A DNA stretch of 64,000 nt from Methylobacterium sp. (GTDB lineage: Bacteria; Pseudomonadota; Alphaproteobacteria; Rhizobiales; Beijerinckiaceae), in assembly GCA_020252645.1 (NCBI GenBank), contig JADCCN010000002.1, positions 310,001-374,000 on the forward strand. Direction: 5' to 3'. Of this stretch, positions 55,492 through 64,000 are shown piece by piece. The notes beneath the pieces are model-generated. The model made no database searches. It saw only the letters and a program-made list of their open reading frames with translations, and was not told the origin of the DNA. A program made the translations under genes and the position numbers. The number at the start of each line of letters is the position of its first letter. Position 1 is the stretch's first letter.

Positions 55492-56478
55492 TCAATGCCC
55501 CTTCGCCGTGCGGCCGCTCGCGCGCAGGCGCGGATCGAGCAGGAAATAGAGGAGATCGACAATCAGGTTGGTGATCACGAATACGCCTGCCACGAACATC
55601 AGGTAGGCCGCCATCACCGGAACATCGGCGAATTGCACGGCATTGACGAAAAGTGCACCGAGGCCCGGCCACTGGAACACCGTCTCGGTGACAATCGCGA
55701 AGGCGATGACCGAGCCGAGCTGCAGGCCCGCAATCGTCACCACCGGCACGAGGGTGTTGCGCAGGGCATGGCGCAGTTCGATGACACGTTCACCCAGGCC
55801 GCGGGCGCGGGCGAAGCGGATGAAATCCGAGCGCATCACCTCGAGCATTTCGGAACGCACGAGCCGCATGATGAGCGTGAGCTGGAAGAAAGCGAGCGTG
55901 AGAACCGGCATGATCAGCGATTTCCGCCCGCTTTCGGTGAGCAATCCGGTGCTCCACCAGCCGATCTTCACGGTCTCGCCGCGCCCGAAACTCGGGAGCC
56001 AGCGCAATTCCACCGCGAAGATGTAGATGAGCCCGATGCCGATGAGGAAGGTGGGCAGCGAGACGCCGATCAGGCTGATCGACATGATGGCGTTCGAAAG
56101 GAACCCGGTGCGGTTGATCGCGACATAGACGCCCAGCAGCACACCCGCCACGGTCGCCACCAGCGCCGAGAGCACAGCCAGCTCGACCGTGGCCGGCAAC
56201 CGTTCCCTCATCAGATCCGAAACCTTGCGGGCCTGCCGGTAGGAGACCCCGAATTCGCCCTGAGCCGCATTGCCCATGAAGCGGGCGAATTGCACGGGCC
56301 AGGGATCATTCAGGCCAAGGCGCTCCGAAAGCTCCTGCCGGTCCTGAAGGGTGGCTTCCTGCCCAAGCATGTTGGCGATCGGATCGCCCACGAAGCGAAA
56401 CATCGAGAACGCAATGAAGGCAACCGCGACGAGCACAAGAAGGCCCTGCGCGAGAGAGCGAACGGCATAAGCGAACAT
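55492..56478 (-). CDS. Peptide ABC importer permease (DppB/OppB type)
   Basis: A 328-residue inner-membrane protein with six helices. The opening SLAQGLLVLVAVAFIAFSMFRFVGDP is the DppB start. NDPWPVQFARFMGNAAQGEFGVSY is the conserved periplasmic loop. The EAA-type coupling motif is DFIRFARARGLGERVIELRHALRNTLVPVVT, and VTETVFQWPGLG with DLLYFLLDPRLRA ends the family pattern. It forms the translocation pore with DppC. It follows the binding protein gene after 61 bases, so the operon may have a translation or processing break there, giving higher binding-protein levels. Confidence 0.94.
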   Translation of the reverse strand: MFAYAVRSLAQGLLVLVAVAFIAFSMFRFVGDPIANMLGQEATLQDRQELSERLGLNDPWPVQFARFMGNAAQGEFGVSYRQARKVSDLMRERLPATVELAVLSALVATVAGVLLGVYVAINRTGFLSNAIMSISLIGVSLPTFLIGIGLIYIFAVELRWLPSFGRGETVKIGWWSTGLLTESGRKSLIMPVLTLAFFQLTLIMRLVRSEMLEVMRSDFIRFARARGLGERVIELRHALRNTLVPVVTIAGLQLGSVIAFAIVTETVFQWPGLGALFVNAVQFADVPVMAAYLMFVAGVFVITNLIVDLLYFLLDPRLRASGRTAKGH

Positions 56479-56539
56479 GGCGCTCCGACAATCAGGAAAA
56501 GGGCGGCGGCACCCTCGGTATGCCGCCGCGCCGGGTGAG

Positions 56540-58135
56540 TCAGGAACGCTTGAAGGACACGAACTTCAGCTTCGGCTGGTTTGACACATCCACCGGAATG
56601 TCGAGATCGCTCTTCATGCCGTAGGCGAGGGTCTGATGATGCAACGGGATATAGAGGGCTTCTTCCTTCAGGCGACCCCAGATATCCGCAATCGTGGCAT
56701 TGCGCTTGGCGATATCCGTTTCCGAGGACAGCGTCTGGATCTTGCTGTCGATCTCGGCATTGGAATATCGGAGCGCATTCCAGCTGCCGCGCGAACCGGC
56801 CCGGGTGTGGTAGAGGAACGAGAAGACGTAATCCGAATCGAAGGTCGGCACGCCCCAGCCGAGCATGAAGAAATCGGTCTCCGGCGGCTGCTTCTGGATC
56901 AGCGTGAAGTGGATGGACTTCGACTGGCTGACCAGGTTCACCTTGACCCCGATCGCGCCCCACATGCCGACAGCAGCCTGGCAAATGGCCTCGTCGTTCA
57001 CGTAGCGATCATTCGGGCAATGCAAAGTGGTCGAGAACCCGTTGGGGTAGCCGGCATCCGCGAGCAGCTTGCGCGCGGCGGCCGCATCCACGGCGGGAGC
57101 GGCATCGAGTTCCTTGGTCCAGCCATTCACGAAGGGCGGCATGATGACGCCCGTCGGCACGCTTTCACCCCGCATCACCACACGCTGGATGGCCGTGCGG
57201 TTCAGCGCCATGTTCATGGCCTGGCGCACGCGCTTGTCGGCGAAGGGGTTCTTGCCGTCGACATTGTCAGTCTTCAGATCGGCATCGCCCACATTGAAAC
57301 CGAAGAAGATGGTGCGGTTCTCCGGTCCGGAATTGACCCGCAGTTTGCGATCCTGCCTGAGGCGCTCGATATCCTGCACCGGCAGATCCTGCACGAAATC
57401 GATCTCGCCCGAGAGCAGCGCGGCAATGCGCGTCGCATCCGCCTTGATGGGCGTGTAGATGACTTCCGTCACCTCAAGCGGCACTTCCGCCTTGCCCCAG
57501 TAATTGTCGTTGCGCTTCAGCACGGTCTTCACGTCCGGCTCGCGGCTGACCAGTGAGAACGGGCCCGTGCCATTGGCATTGCGGACCGCGAAGTTCTCTT
57601 CCCTGTTCTTGAAGTCCTGAACCTTGGTGGCGTTGTTCTTCTCGGCCCAGCCCTTGTCCATCATGAACAGGTCGCCCAGGTTGTTGGGCAGCAGGGGGTT
57701 GGGCCCCTTGGTCTTGATGCGCACCGTGTGCTGATCGACCTTGCTCACGCTGTCGATGGAGGTCAGCAGGCCCTTCATGTCCGAGGTGGGCTGCATGGCG
57801 CGCTCGAGCGAAAAGACCACGTCATCCGCATCGAAATCGGCGCCGTCATGGAACTTCACACCGGTCCGGAGCTTGAACTCCCAGACGGTTGGATCGGAGG
57901 TGACGCTCCAGCTCGTCGCCAGCGCCGGCAATTGCTTGCCGGTATGGTCGCGGATGATCAGCGGTTCGTAGATCTGGTGGGCGAGGGTATGGGTCGGCCC
58001 CTCGTTCTGGGCATGCGGATCAAGCGTCAGCGAATCACCGGAACGCGCCCATTTCAGGGTGCGTGCTTCGGCGATGCCCGCGAGCATGGTCGTCGTGGCG
58101 AGGACCGCAAGCAGGCCCCGGACGGTCATTTTCAT
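56540..58135 (-). CDS. Peptide-binding protein of the ABC importer (SBP family 5)
   Basis: A 531-residue periplasmic binding protein of the DppA/OppA class. A Sec signal peptide MKMTVRGLLAVLATTTMLAG ending IAEA precedes the mature RTLKWARSGDSLTLDPHAQN. The conserved YEPLIIRDHTGKQLPALATSW, TGVKFHDGADFDADDVVFSL and VRQAMNMALNRTAIQRVVM segments define the family, and the C-terminal lobe includes LGWGVPTFDSDYVFSFLYH. It is not a lipoprotein (no lipobox Cys). The start at 58135 gives the signal peptide at the N-terminus; the frame opens to 58222. It is first in the importer operon and divergent from an M20 amidohydrolase that could process the imported solute. Confidence 0.94.
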   Translation of the reverse strand: MKMTVRGLLAVLATTTMLAGIAEARTLKWARSGDSLTLDPHAQNEGPTHTLAHQIYEPLIIRDHTGKQLPALATSWSVTSDPTVWEFKLRTGVKFHDGADFDADDVVFSLERAMQPTSDMKGLLTSIDSVSKVDQHTVRIKTKGPNPLLPNNLGDLFMMDKGWAEKNNATKVQDFKNREENFAVRNANGTGPFSLVSREPDVKTVLKRNDNYWGKAEVPLEVTEVIYTPIKADATRIAALLSGEIDFVQDLPVQDIERLRQDRKLRVNSGPENRTIFFGFNVGDADLKTDNVDGKNPFADKRVRQAMNMALNRTAIQRVVMRGESVPTGVIMPPFVNGWTKELDAAPAVDAAAARKLLADAGYPNGFSTTLHCPNDRYVNDEAICQAAVGMWGAIGVKVNLVSQSKSIHFTLIQKQPPETDFFMLGWGVPTFDSDYVFSFLYHTRAGSRGSWNALRYSNAEIDSKIQTLSSETDIAKRNATIADIWGRLKEEALYIPLHHQTLAYGMKSDLDIPVDVSNQPKLKFVSFKRS

Positions 58136-58420
58136 CGAACTCTCCCTGTTCTTGCTGGACAGCCTCCCGGACCGCCCTTGGTGGAAGGCTAAACGAAATG
58201 GAAGCCGTTTGTCACGAGCCAAGCGAATCCCGGGCCATATACCACGCGGGACGTGCGGCTATGCGTTGAACTGATCCGATTTCCGAAAGACCTCCCTTTT
58301 CGTTATGGTGCGAACTGGAGTAGCTTCAAGTCGTGATCGGGGGGTCACCCGGTTCGGGAGCCGCGCGCCAGCCGGGAACCTTGACGGCTCGCATCGGCCA
58401 TCCCTCGCGAAGGAGACACC
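58136..58420. promoter_or_regulatory. Divergent control region between the importer and the M20 amidohydrolase
   Basis: This 285-base gap must hold promoters in both directions. An AAGGAG (58409-58414) serves the amidohydrolase start. No strong -35/-10 pair or operator palindrome stands out, and no repeat is present. Confidence 0.5.
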
Positions 58421-59590
58421 ATGAGGATCGATCCGCGAATTGCCGCCCTCAAGAACGAGGTGACCGGCTGGCGCCGCGATTTCCACGCGCACCCGGAAGT
58501 GCTCTACGAGGTGCATCGCACCGCCGGCATCGTGGCGGCGAAGCTGCGGGAATTCGGTTGCGACGAGGTGGTGGAAGGCATCGGCCGCACGGGCGTCGTC
58601 GGCTTCATTCACGGAAAGAGCGGCCCCGGCGGCCGGGTGGTGGGCCTGCGCGCCGATATGGATGCGCTGCCGATTTCCGAGGAAACCAACCTTCCCCACG
58701 CCTCGAAGACGCCTGGAAAGATGCATGCCTGCGGCCATGACGGGCACACGGCGATGCTGCTGGGCGCTGCGAAGCATCTCGCTTCCACCCGTGAATTCGA
58801 AGGCTCGGTGGCCGTCATCTTCCAGCCGGCGGAGGAAGGCGGCGCCGGCGGCAAGGCCATGGTCGATGACGGCATGATGGATCGCTGGGGGATCCGGGAA
58901 GTCTACGGCATGCACAACATGCCGGGCCTGCCGCCGGGCCATTTCGCGACGCGCGCCGGGCCCTTGATGGCGGCGACGGCCTATTTCGAGATCGCGATCG
59001 AGGGCCGCGGCGCCCATGCCGCCAAGCCGCATGAGGGCATCGACCCCGTGGTGATCGGCGCGCAGCTCGTCACGGCGCTGCAATCGATTTCCTCGCGCAA
59101 TACCGACCCGATGAAGCAGGTCGTGGTCTCGATCACGGTCTTCCAGGCGGGCGAAGCGCTGAATGTCATTCCGCAGCGCGCCTACCTGCGCGGCACCGTG
59201 CGCACGCTGGATGCCGGCGTGCGCGAAATGGTGGAGCGGCGCTTCCGGCAGATCTGCGAGGGCATGGCGAAGATGTTCGAGGCCGAAGTGCGCCTCGATT
59301 ACCAGCGCCGCTACCCGGCGACCGTGAACCATGCCGCGCAGACCAAGGTGGCCGCCGATCTCGCGCGCGCCATCGCCGGGCCGGAGGGCGTCGATGACGA
59401 CATCATGCCGACCATGGGCGGAGAGGATTTTTCCTACATGCTGGAAGCGCGGCCCGGGGCCTTCATCTTCATCGGCAATGGTGATAGTGCGGGCCTTCAC
59501 CACCCGGCCTATGATTTCAACGACGAGATCATTCCGGCCGGCATCCAGTACTGGGCGCTGATCGCCGGGAAGGCGGGACTGGCGCGCTGA
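58421..59590 (+). CDS. M20-family amidohydrolase (hippurate hydrolase-like)
   Basis: A 389-residue dinuclear zinc hydrolase that removes the acyl group from N-acyl amino acids or similar amides. Metal ligands are seen in [16 protein letters not shown] (Cys/His/Asp), in [14 protein letters not shown] (paired Glu, one the general base) and [18 protein letters not shown] (His); the last ligand is probably His in [11 protein letters not shown]. The lid domain carries [17 protein letters not shown]. The start at 58421 ([10 protein letters not shown]) follows AAGGAG. It is divergent from a peptide ABC importer, so imported acyl-amino acids or peptides may be its substrates. mgsA follows 22 bases later on the same strand. 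Confidence 0.92.
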   Translation: MRIDPRIAALKNEVTGWRRDFHAHPEVLYEVHRTAGIVAAKLREFGCDEVVEGIGRTGVVGFIHGKSGPGGRVVGLRADMDALPISEETNLPHASKTPGKMHACGHDGHTAMLLGAAKHLASTREFEGSVAVIFQPAEEGGAGGKAMVDDGMMDRWGIREVYGMHNMPGLPPGHFATRAGPLMAATAYFEIAIEGRGAHAAKPHEGIDPVVIGAQLVTALQSISSRNTDPMKQVVVSITVFQAGEALNVIPQRAYLRGTVRTLDAGVREMVERRFRQICEGMAKMFEAEVRLDYQRRYPATVNHAAQTKVAADLARAIAGPEGVDDDIMPTMGGEDFSYMLEARPGAFIFIGNGDSAGLHHPAYDFNDEIIPAGIQYWALIAGKAGLAR

Positions 59591-59612
59591 TCCTGCGGCA
59601 GGGGGCCGCCTC

Positions 59613-60017
59613 ATGGCGCTGACGCTCGCCCTGATCGCCCATGACAAGATGAAGCCGGCTCTGGCCGATTGGGCTGCCGAACACGAGGCAGCCCTCCGGC
59701 CGCACCGGCTCGTCTGCACCGGCACCACCGGCGGCGTGATTGCCGCGCGCTGCCCGTCGCTCGATGTCACGCGCGTGGCCTCCGGCCCGCTGGGCGGCGA
59801 CCAGCAGATCGGCGCGCTGATCGTCGAGAAGAAGATCGCCGGCATCATTTTCTTCATCGATCCGCTCTCTCCCATGCCGCATGATGTGGATGTGAAAGCC
59901 CTGACCCGCCTCGCCGTGGTCTATGATGTGCCGATCGCGATGAGCCGCTCCACCGCCGACCTCATGCTCAAGGGCGGATTGTTGGCTCAAGTTGTTCCCC
60001 CGGGCTTGACAGTCTGA
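59613..60017 (+). CDS. mgsA: Methylglyoxal synthase
   Basis: A 134-residue enzyme converting dihydroxyacetone phosphate to methylglyoxal and phosphate. [10 protein letters not shown]-type opening ([16 protein letters not shown]), the phosphate-binding CTGTTGGVI, and [14 protein letters not shown] with the catalytic Asp are present. [20 protein letters not shown] supplies the second Asp and His. It is shorter than E. coli MgsA (152) at the C-terminus but carries all catalytic positions. No glyoxalase is adjacent. It sits between an amidohydrolase and chrB; the 22- and 99-base gaps leave co-transcription open. Confidence 0.92.
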   Translation: MALTLALIAHDKMKPALADWAAEHEAALRPHRLVCTGTTGGVIAARCPSLDVTRVASGPLGGDQQIGALIVEKKIAGIIFFIDPLSPMPHDVDVKALTRLAVVYDVPIAMSRSTADLMLKGGLLAQVVPPGLTV

Positions 60018-60116
60018 GCCGGGGCTGCAACTAATTTTCAAGGGGTGATCCGCGAGATCCCCGTGAGGCTGCTGCCCAAATTCGCGCCTGCTTCCTGTTT
60101 TGGAAGGCGTGCAGCC

Positions 60117-60935
60117 ATGGCTTCTCCCATTGAAATCTCCGTTTCCCATCTTCTGCGCAGGCTCGGCCTTCGCGATCAACCTCTGGTGCTCGATGTCCGG
60201 ATTGCCGAGGATGTCGCGACCGATCCGCGTCGCCTTCCCGCTTCAGAAGCACGCGATTTCCGCGAGGCCCGGCAATGGGCCGGCGCGTTTGCCAGCTGGC
60301 CTGTCGTGGTGATCTGCCAGAAGGGGCTCAAGCTCAGCCAGGGTGTTGCTGCCCTGATCCGCCAGGCCGGCGGGCAGGCGGAATCGCTGGAGGGCGGGTT
60401 TGAAGCCTGGCGTGACGCCGGTGGTGTTCTCGTCAAACCGGATCATGTGCCAGTCGCCCCGCGGGACGGTTCAACGCTTTGGGTGACGCGCCTGCGCCCG
60501 AAGATCGACCGGATCGCCTGTCCGTGGCTGATCCGCCGTTTCATCGACCGACGCGCGCAATTCCTGTTCGTCACGCCCTCGCAGGTGGTGGCGGTCGCCG
60601 ACCGCTTCGGCGCCACGCCCTTCGACGTCGAGGACGTCTTCTGGTCGCATCGCGGCCCGCGCTGCACCCTCGATGTGATGATCGAAGAATTTGGCCTCGC
60701 GCATGCCCCGCTCGACCATCTTGCGCGGATCGTCCGCGCGGCCGATACCGCCACACTGGAAAACGAGCCGGAGGCGGCTGGTCTTCTCGCGATCTCGCTC
60801 GGCCTGTCACGTCTTCATCGCGATGATCTGGCACAGCTGGAGGAAGGCATGCTGATCTATGATGCGCTCTACCGCTGGTGCCGTGATGCGGCGGGCGAAA
60901 CCCATAACTGGCCGAACCCCGGAATACGCGCATGA
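60117..60935 (+). CDS. chrB: Rhodanese-ChrB fusion protein (chromate resistance)
   Basis: A 272-residue protein. The N-terminal half (about residues 1-110) is a rhodanese-like domain whose active-site loop reads VICQKGLKLSQG, with Cys in the sulfurtransferase position. The C-terminal half (from about 120) is ChrB-like: LWVTRLRPKIDRIACPWLIR, then DVEDVFWSHRGPRCTLDVMI. ChrB is a chromate-responsive regulator or resistance factor preceding chrA. The start at 60117 (MASPIEISVS) has GGAAGG about ten bases upstream. It overlaps chrA by four bases (ATGA), and so is coupled to it. A sulfur role linked to sulfate-chromate uptake is possible. Confidence 0.88.
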   Translation: MASPIEISVSHLLRRLGLRDQPLVLDVRIAEDVATDPRRLPASEARDFREARQWAGAFASWPVVVICQKGLKLSQGVAALIRQAGGQAESLEGGFEAWRDAGGVLVKPDHVPVAPRDGSTLWVTRLRPKIDRIACPWLIRRFIDRRAQFLFVTPSQVVAVADRFGATPFDVEDVFWSHRGPRCTLDVMIEEFGLAHAPLDHLARIVRAADTATLENEPEAAGLLAISLGLSRLHRDDLAQLEEGMLIYDALYRWCRDAAGETHNWPNPGIRA

Positions 60936-62233
60936 AGCCGGCTCCTCCAATCCCAGGCGCAGCCGTGCCCGATCTCGAGAGGCCCTCGCTCGCTGAACTC
61001 TTCCGGGTCTTCTTCCAGATCGGCTGCATTTCCTTCGGAGGTGCGGCCGGCCAGATCGCGCTGATGCATCGCATGCTGGTGGATGAGCGGAAATGGATCG
61101 CCGAACGCGATTTCGTCTCCGGCCTCAATTTCTGCACCCTGTTGCCGGGGCCCGAGGCGCAGCAGCTCGCGACCTATATCGGCTGGCGCTTGCAGGGTCT
61201 TGCGGGCGGAACGATCGCCGGCCTGCTTTTCGTGCTGCCGGGCGCGCTGCTCATTCTCCTCCTGGCGCAGCTCTATGCCTGGGGCGCCAATGTGCCCTCG
61301 GTGCAGGCCGCCCTTCTCGGCGTGAAGGCGGCGGTGATCGCCATCCTCATCGAGGCCGTGCTGAAGATCGGCCGGCGCGCGCTGGGCGCGAACGCCTTCC
61401 GCGTAGTGGCTTTTGCCGCCTTCCTCGCCATGATGGCCTTCGCGGTGCCCTTTCCCCTGGTCATCATCGCCGCGGCTTTCGCCGGGCTGTGGATCGGCGT
61501 GCCGCCTCCGCCCGTCACGCCCGCCGCGACTGCACCGATCCGGCTTCCGTGGCGCGCGGCGATCCTCTGCATCGCGCTCTGGTGGATGCCGGTTCTGCTG
61601 GCGGCGCTTGTGATGGGGCCGGGGCATCTGCTGGTCGAGATCGGGCTCTTCTTCTCGAAGCTCGCGGTCATCACCTTTGGCGGGGCCTATGCGCTGCTGG
61701 CCTATCTCTCCGAAGAGGCCGTGTTGCGCGGCTGGGTGTCGCCCACGCAGATGCTCGATGCCCTGGGTTTCGCCGAGACGACCCCCGGCCCGACCATCCT
61801 CGTCAATCCCTTCGTGGCCTTCCTCGCGGGCTGGCAGAAGGAGGGGAGCGCGATCATTGCGTGGCTGGCGGGCCTCATGGCCCTGTGGACGACTTTCGCG
61901 CCGTCCTTCCTGTGGATCTTCGTCGGAGCGCCCTCGCTCGATCGCGTGAATGCGAGCCGGAACTTGCGCTCGGCGCTCGCGGGCATCAGCGCGGCGGTGG
62001 TGGGGATCATCGCGACCGTGGGCACGAAATTCGCGATCCTGGTGCTGTTTCCACAAGCGAAGCCCTTTGTTCTCGGGCCGATCCAGCTTCTGGCCCCCGC
62101 CGGCGCGCCGGACCTCAAGGCGATGCTGCTCGCGGCCCTGGCCCTCGCACTGAGCTTTATCCTCCATTGGTCGATGTTGCGCATGCTCGGCATGGTCACG
62201 ATTGCGGGATTGGCGCTGTTTTTCGTCGCCTAG
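60932..62233 (+). CDS. chrA: Chromate transporter ChrA
   Basis: A 433-residue CHR-family membrane protein with two homologous halves and ten or more helices. The N-terminal half has ISFGGAAGQIALMHRMLVDE and LLPGPEAQQLATYIGWRLQG. The C-terminal half has ITFGGAYALLAYLSEEAVLR and TTPGPTILVNPFVAFLAGWQ. It exports chromate using the proton motive force. It is translationally coupled to the rhodanese-ChrB gene. Sulfate or chromate specificity rests on family knowledge; no residues here decide it. Confidence 0.93.
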   Translation: MKPAPPIPGAAVPDLERPSLAELFRVFFQIGCISFGGAAGQIALMHRMLVDERKWIAERDFVSGLNFCTLLPGPEAQQLATYIGWRLQGLAGGTIAGLLFVLPGALLILLLAQLYAWGANVPSVQAALLGVKAAVIAILIEAVLKIGRRALGANAFRVVAFAAFLAMMAFAVPFPLVIIAAAFAGLWIGVPPPPVTPAATAPIRLPWRAAILCIALWWMPVLLAALVMGPGHLLVEIGLFFSKLAVITFGGAYALLAYLSEEAVLRGWVSPTQMLDALGFAETTPGPTILVNPFVAFLAGWQKEGSAIIAWLAGLMALWTTFAPSFLWIFVGAPSLDRVNASRNLRSALAGISAAVVGIIATVGTKFAILVLFPQAKPFVLGPIQLLAPAGAPDLKAMLLAALALALSFILHWSMLRMLGMVTIAGLALFFVA

Positions 62234-62328
62234 CCACGGATTTCTCGCCTGCGAGCCTCGCGCTCGGTTGCGCGAAACCGCGTTTGGGACTATGGCGAGC
62301 CCATCTCCAAAACAAAAAGGCGCGCTGA

Positions 62329-62613
62329 ATGGCGAAGGAAGAAGTGATCCAGTTCGAAGGGCTCGTGCTCGAGCTCCTGCCGGATGCCCGGTTCCGGGTG
62401 AAGCTCGACAGCGGGCATGAAATCATCGCCTACACGGCCGGCAAGATGAAGAAGAACCGGATCAAGACCCTCGCCGGCGACCGCGTGACGGTCGAGATGT
62501 CGCCCTATGATCTCGAGCGCGGGCGCCTCATCTTCCGCCACAAGGATGCGAATTCGGGCTTCACGCCCGGTGGACCACCGCGTGGCAAGGGCCCCCCGCC
62601 CAAGCGCCGCTGA
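62329..62613 (+). CDS. infA: Translation initiation factor IF-1 (extended)
   Basis: A 94-residue protein with an IF-1 OB fold: [40 protein letters not shown] and [22 protein letters not shown]-1 binds the ribosomal A site during initiation. The usual length is about 72 residues; this copy has an extra C-terminal 20 residues that are Gly/Pro/Lys-rich ([14 protein letters not shown]). The canonical motif RIRILAGD reads RIKTLAGD, and the shared fold is clear. Rhizobia often carry more than one IF-1-like gene, so this may be a paralogue. The gene stands alone between chrA and a lipoprotein gene. Confidence 0.9.
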   Translation: MAKEEVIQFEGLVLELLPDARFRVKLDSGHEIIAYTAGKMKKNRIKTLAGDRVTVEMSPYDLERGRLIFRHKDANSGFTPGGPPRGKGPPPKRR

Positions 62614-62725
62614 GGCCTTTTCCGCAAGGGCTGAAGCCTTTCCGTCTGCCATGAGCGGGCAATCCTGCTTGCCTTGCGCTGCATGGCAGGCAACAAAACC
62701 GGGACTTCCCAACGAGGACCCCTTG

Positions 62726-63946
62726 GTGTTCGAACCCCGCATGGCAGCCCCGAGCATGATGCGCATTTCGCGCAGCCCGCATCGCCTTTTCCTCGCGCTG
62801 CCGGTTCTGCTGGCGCTGGCCGCCTGCTCCTCGCGCCCGGAGCCCGCCCTCACGATCATCGAGCCGAAACAAAGCGCCGCACAGGCGATCCCGGTGGAGC
62901 TCTTCGCCGTGAGCATGCGCCGCCCCTCCGAGGATGAGCGCCTGCGGTTCTCGGGCGAGCGGACGCCGATACCGCGCTTTGCCCGCATGGTGATTTCCAT
63001 TCCGAAGGATCGCCCGTCGGGCGAGATTCAGTGGCCGAACGGTTCGACCGGCGACGCCGGTGCGCATTTCGGGGCGCGCGCCTTCGAAAATCTCGATCGT
63101 GATGCCTTCCGAGCAAGCCTGGCTCGACATGTTTCAGCGAAAAATGGCCGGCACGTGCTGGTTTTCGTCCACGGCTACAACACGCGCTTCGACGAGGCGA
63201 CCTTCCGCCTCGCGCAGATCGTGCATGACAGCGGCGCGGATGTGACGCCCGTGCTGTTCAGCTGGGCTTCCTGGGCGAGCCTTGGCGCCTATCCCTATGA
63301 TCGGGAAAGCGCTGCCCTCGGTCGCGATGGGCTCGAGACGCTGATCGAAAAGCTTTCGGCAGAACCGGGCGTGCATCAGGTTTCGATCCTGGCGCATTCC
63401 ATGGGTGGATGGCTGACCCTTGAAACCCTGAGGCAGATCGTCATCCGCCGTGGCACCCTGCCCGGCAAGGTCACCAACGTCATCCTGGCCGCACCGGATA
63501 TCGATATCGATGTCGCGCTGGCGCAGGGGAGCGTCATCCGGCAATCACGGAAGAAACCGCGGGTGACCTTGTTCGTCTCCACCGATGACAGGGCGCTTTC
63601 GGCCTCGCGCTGGCTGTGGGGCAGCCGCGACAGGCTGGGCGCCATCAACCCCGCCAAGGAACCCTACAAAACCATTATCGAGAATTCCGGCGTGACCGTC
63701 ATCGACCTCTCGGATGTGTCGACCGGGGATTCGCTCAATCACGGCAAGTTTGCCGCAAGCCCCGCCATCGTTCAGCTCATCGGGAAGCGCCTCGCCAGCG
63801 GACAGGACATCGGGGCGGCACAAGGTGGAGCCAATCCGCTGACGGCCATCGTGCAAGGCACGACTCGCGCGGCGGAAACCCTGCTGACGGCACCCTTGCG
63901 CATTGGCGAGCAGGTGGGACCTCCGGGCAGCGCGCTTTCCGAGTAA
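62726..63946 (+). CDS. DUF900-type alpha/beta hydrolase lipoprotein
   Basis: A protein of about 406 residues. A lipobox (LLALAAC followed by SS) sits after a hydrophobic signal, so the mature protein should be a membrane lipoprotein. The hydrolase core has VLVFVHGYNTRFDEATFRLA, the nucleophile elbow ILAHSMGGWLTLETL with the Ser, and VTNVILAAPDIDIDVAL; the catalytic His is likely in DSLNHGKFA. The DUF900 family has esterase-like folds of unknown substrate. GTG 62726 has GAGGACC upstream; ATG 62741 or 62756 are alternatives. The last 50 bases of the window hold no further gene. Confidence 0.85.
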   Translation: MFEPRMAAPSMMRISRSPHRLFLALPVLLALAACSSRPEPALTIIEPKQSAAQAIPVELFAVSMRRPSEDERLRFSGERTPIPRFARMVISIPKDRPSGEIQWPNGSTGDAGAHFGARAFENLDRDAFRASLARHVSAKNGRHVLVFVHGYNTRFDEATFRLAQIVHDSGADVTPVLFSWASWASLGAYPYDRESAALGRDGLETLIEKLSAEPGVHQVSILAHSMGGWLTLETLRQIVIRRGTLPGKVTNVILAAPDIDIDVALAQGSVIRQSRKKPRVTLFVSTDDRALSASRWLWGSRDRLGAINPAKEPYKTIIENSGVTVIDLSDVSTGDSLNHGKFAASPAIVQLIGKRLASGQDIGAAQGGANPLTAIVQGTTRAAETLLTAPLRIGEQVGPPGSALSE

Positions 63947-64000
63947 AGACCGATTTCGCCTTGTTCATCGGCCGGCTTCCCCGCAAGGCCGGGCACTGCA

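Noticed and set aside
62726-62740. GTTCGAACCCC as a tRNA T-arm
   Set aside because: No acceptor stem, D-arm or anticodon arm can be built around it.

Overview
The window is GC-rich alphaproteobacterial chromosome, most likely from the Hyphomicrobiales (Rhizobiales). The best markers are the divergent irr / fabA-fabB-fabI block, a RegB/RegA redox pair, Usg, an MmcB-type protein, an Ivanov-like intracellular PHA depolymerase, DUF4170 next to isocitrate lyase, and 104-bp palindromic intergenic repeats resembling those of Brucella and its relatives. I saw no rRNA, tRNA, CRISPR array, prophage or complete transposase gene. Most of the window looks like ordinary core and accessory metabolism.

Layout. 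0.2-4.5 kb: SH3 protein, Irr, and the unsaturated fatty acid / enoyl reductase genes fabA, fabB, fabI. 4.5-7.3 kb: a TauE exporter coupled to a homoserine-dehydrogenase-like SAF protein, then the wreck of a pyruvate carboxylase gene. 7.4-16 kb: glpK, a FAD oxidoreductase divergent from an ALDH7-type dehydrogenase (possible lysine catabolism), a TraX-like membrane protein, a class III CoA-transferase and a ThDP enzyme. 16-24 kb: class A PBP, MFS exporter, M48-like peptidase, phaZ, regB-regA. 24-33 kb: mmcB, GMC oxidoreductase, a TetR-controlled RND efflux operon, an aminotransferase. 33-41 kb: two cell-wall enzymes (MepA, YkuD), an ABC exporter, lepA, a GGDEF-EAL protein. 41-47 kb: transaldolase, a fatty-acyl-responsive regulator divergent from aceA, DUF4170, usg, a CDF transporter. 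47.7-50.4 kb: valine-catabolism genes (isobutyryl-CoA dehydrogenase, 3-hydroxyisobutyrate dehydrogenase) enclosing an unknown membrane-anchored protein. 50.5-64 kb: nitroreductase, O-antigen-ligase-like protein, a complete Dpp/Opp-type peptide ABC importer divergent from an M20 amidohydrolase, mgsA, chrB-chrA, infA, and a lipoprotein hydrolase.

The most informative unexplained structure is the repeat family. Four complete 104-105 bp copies have matching terminal inverted repeats that begin and end in TA. All four sit in the same orientation in a reconstructed C-TA-A target. Three interrupt a TAA stop codon and turn it into TAG, and one splits what looks like an ancestral TAATG stop/start overlap between the GMC oxidoreductase and mmcB genes. 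This pattern suggests a mobilised, TA-targeting miniature element. Other points of interest are the deleted and frameshifted pyc gene, a 17-bp tandem repeat carrying short upstream ATG frames before fabA, a triple TTACAWT repeat between aceA and its probable regulator, and a RegA-like site upstream of regB.
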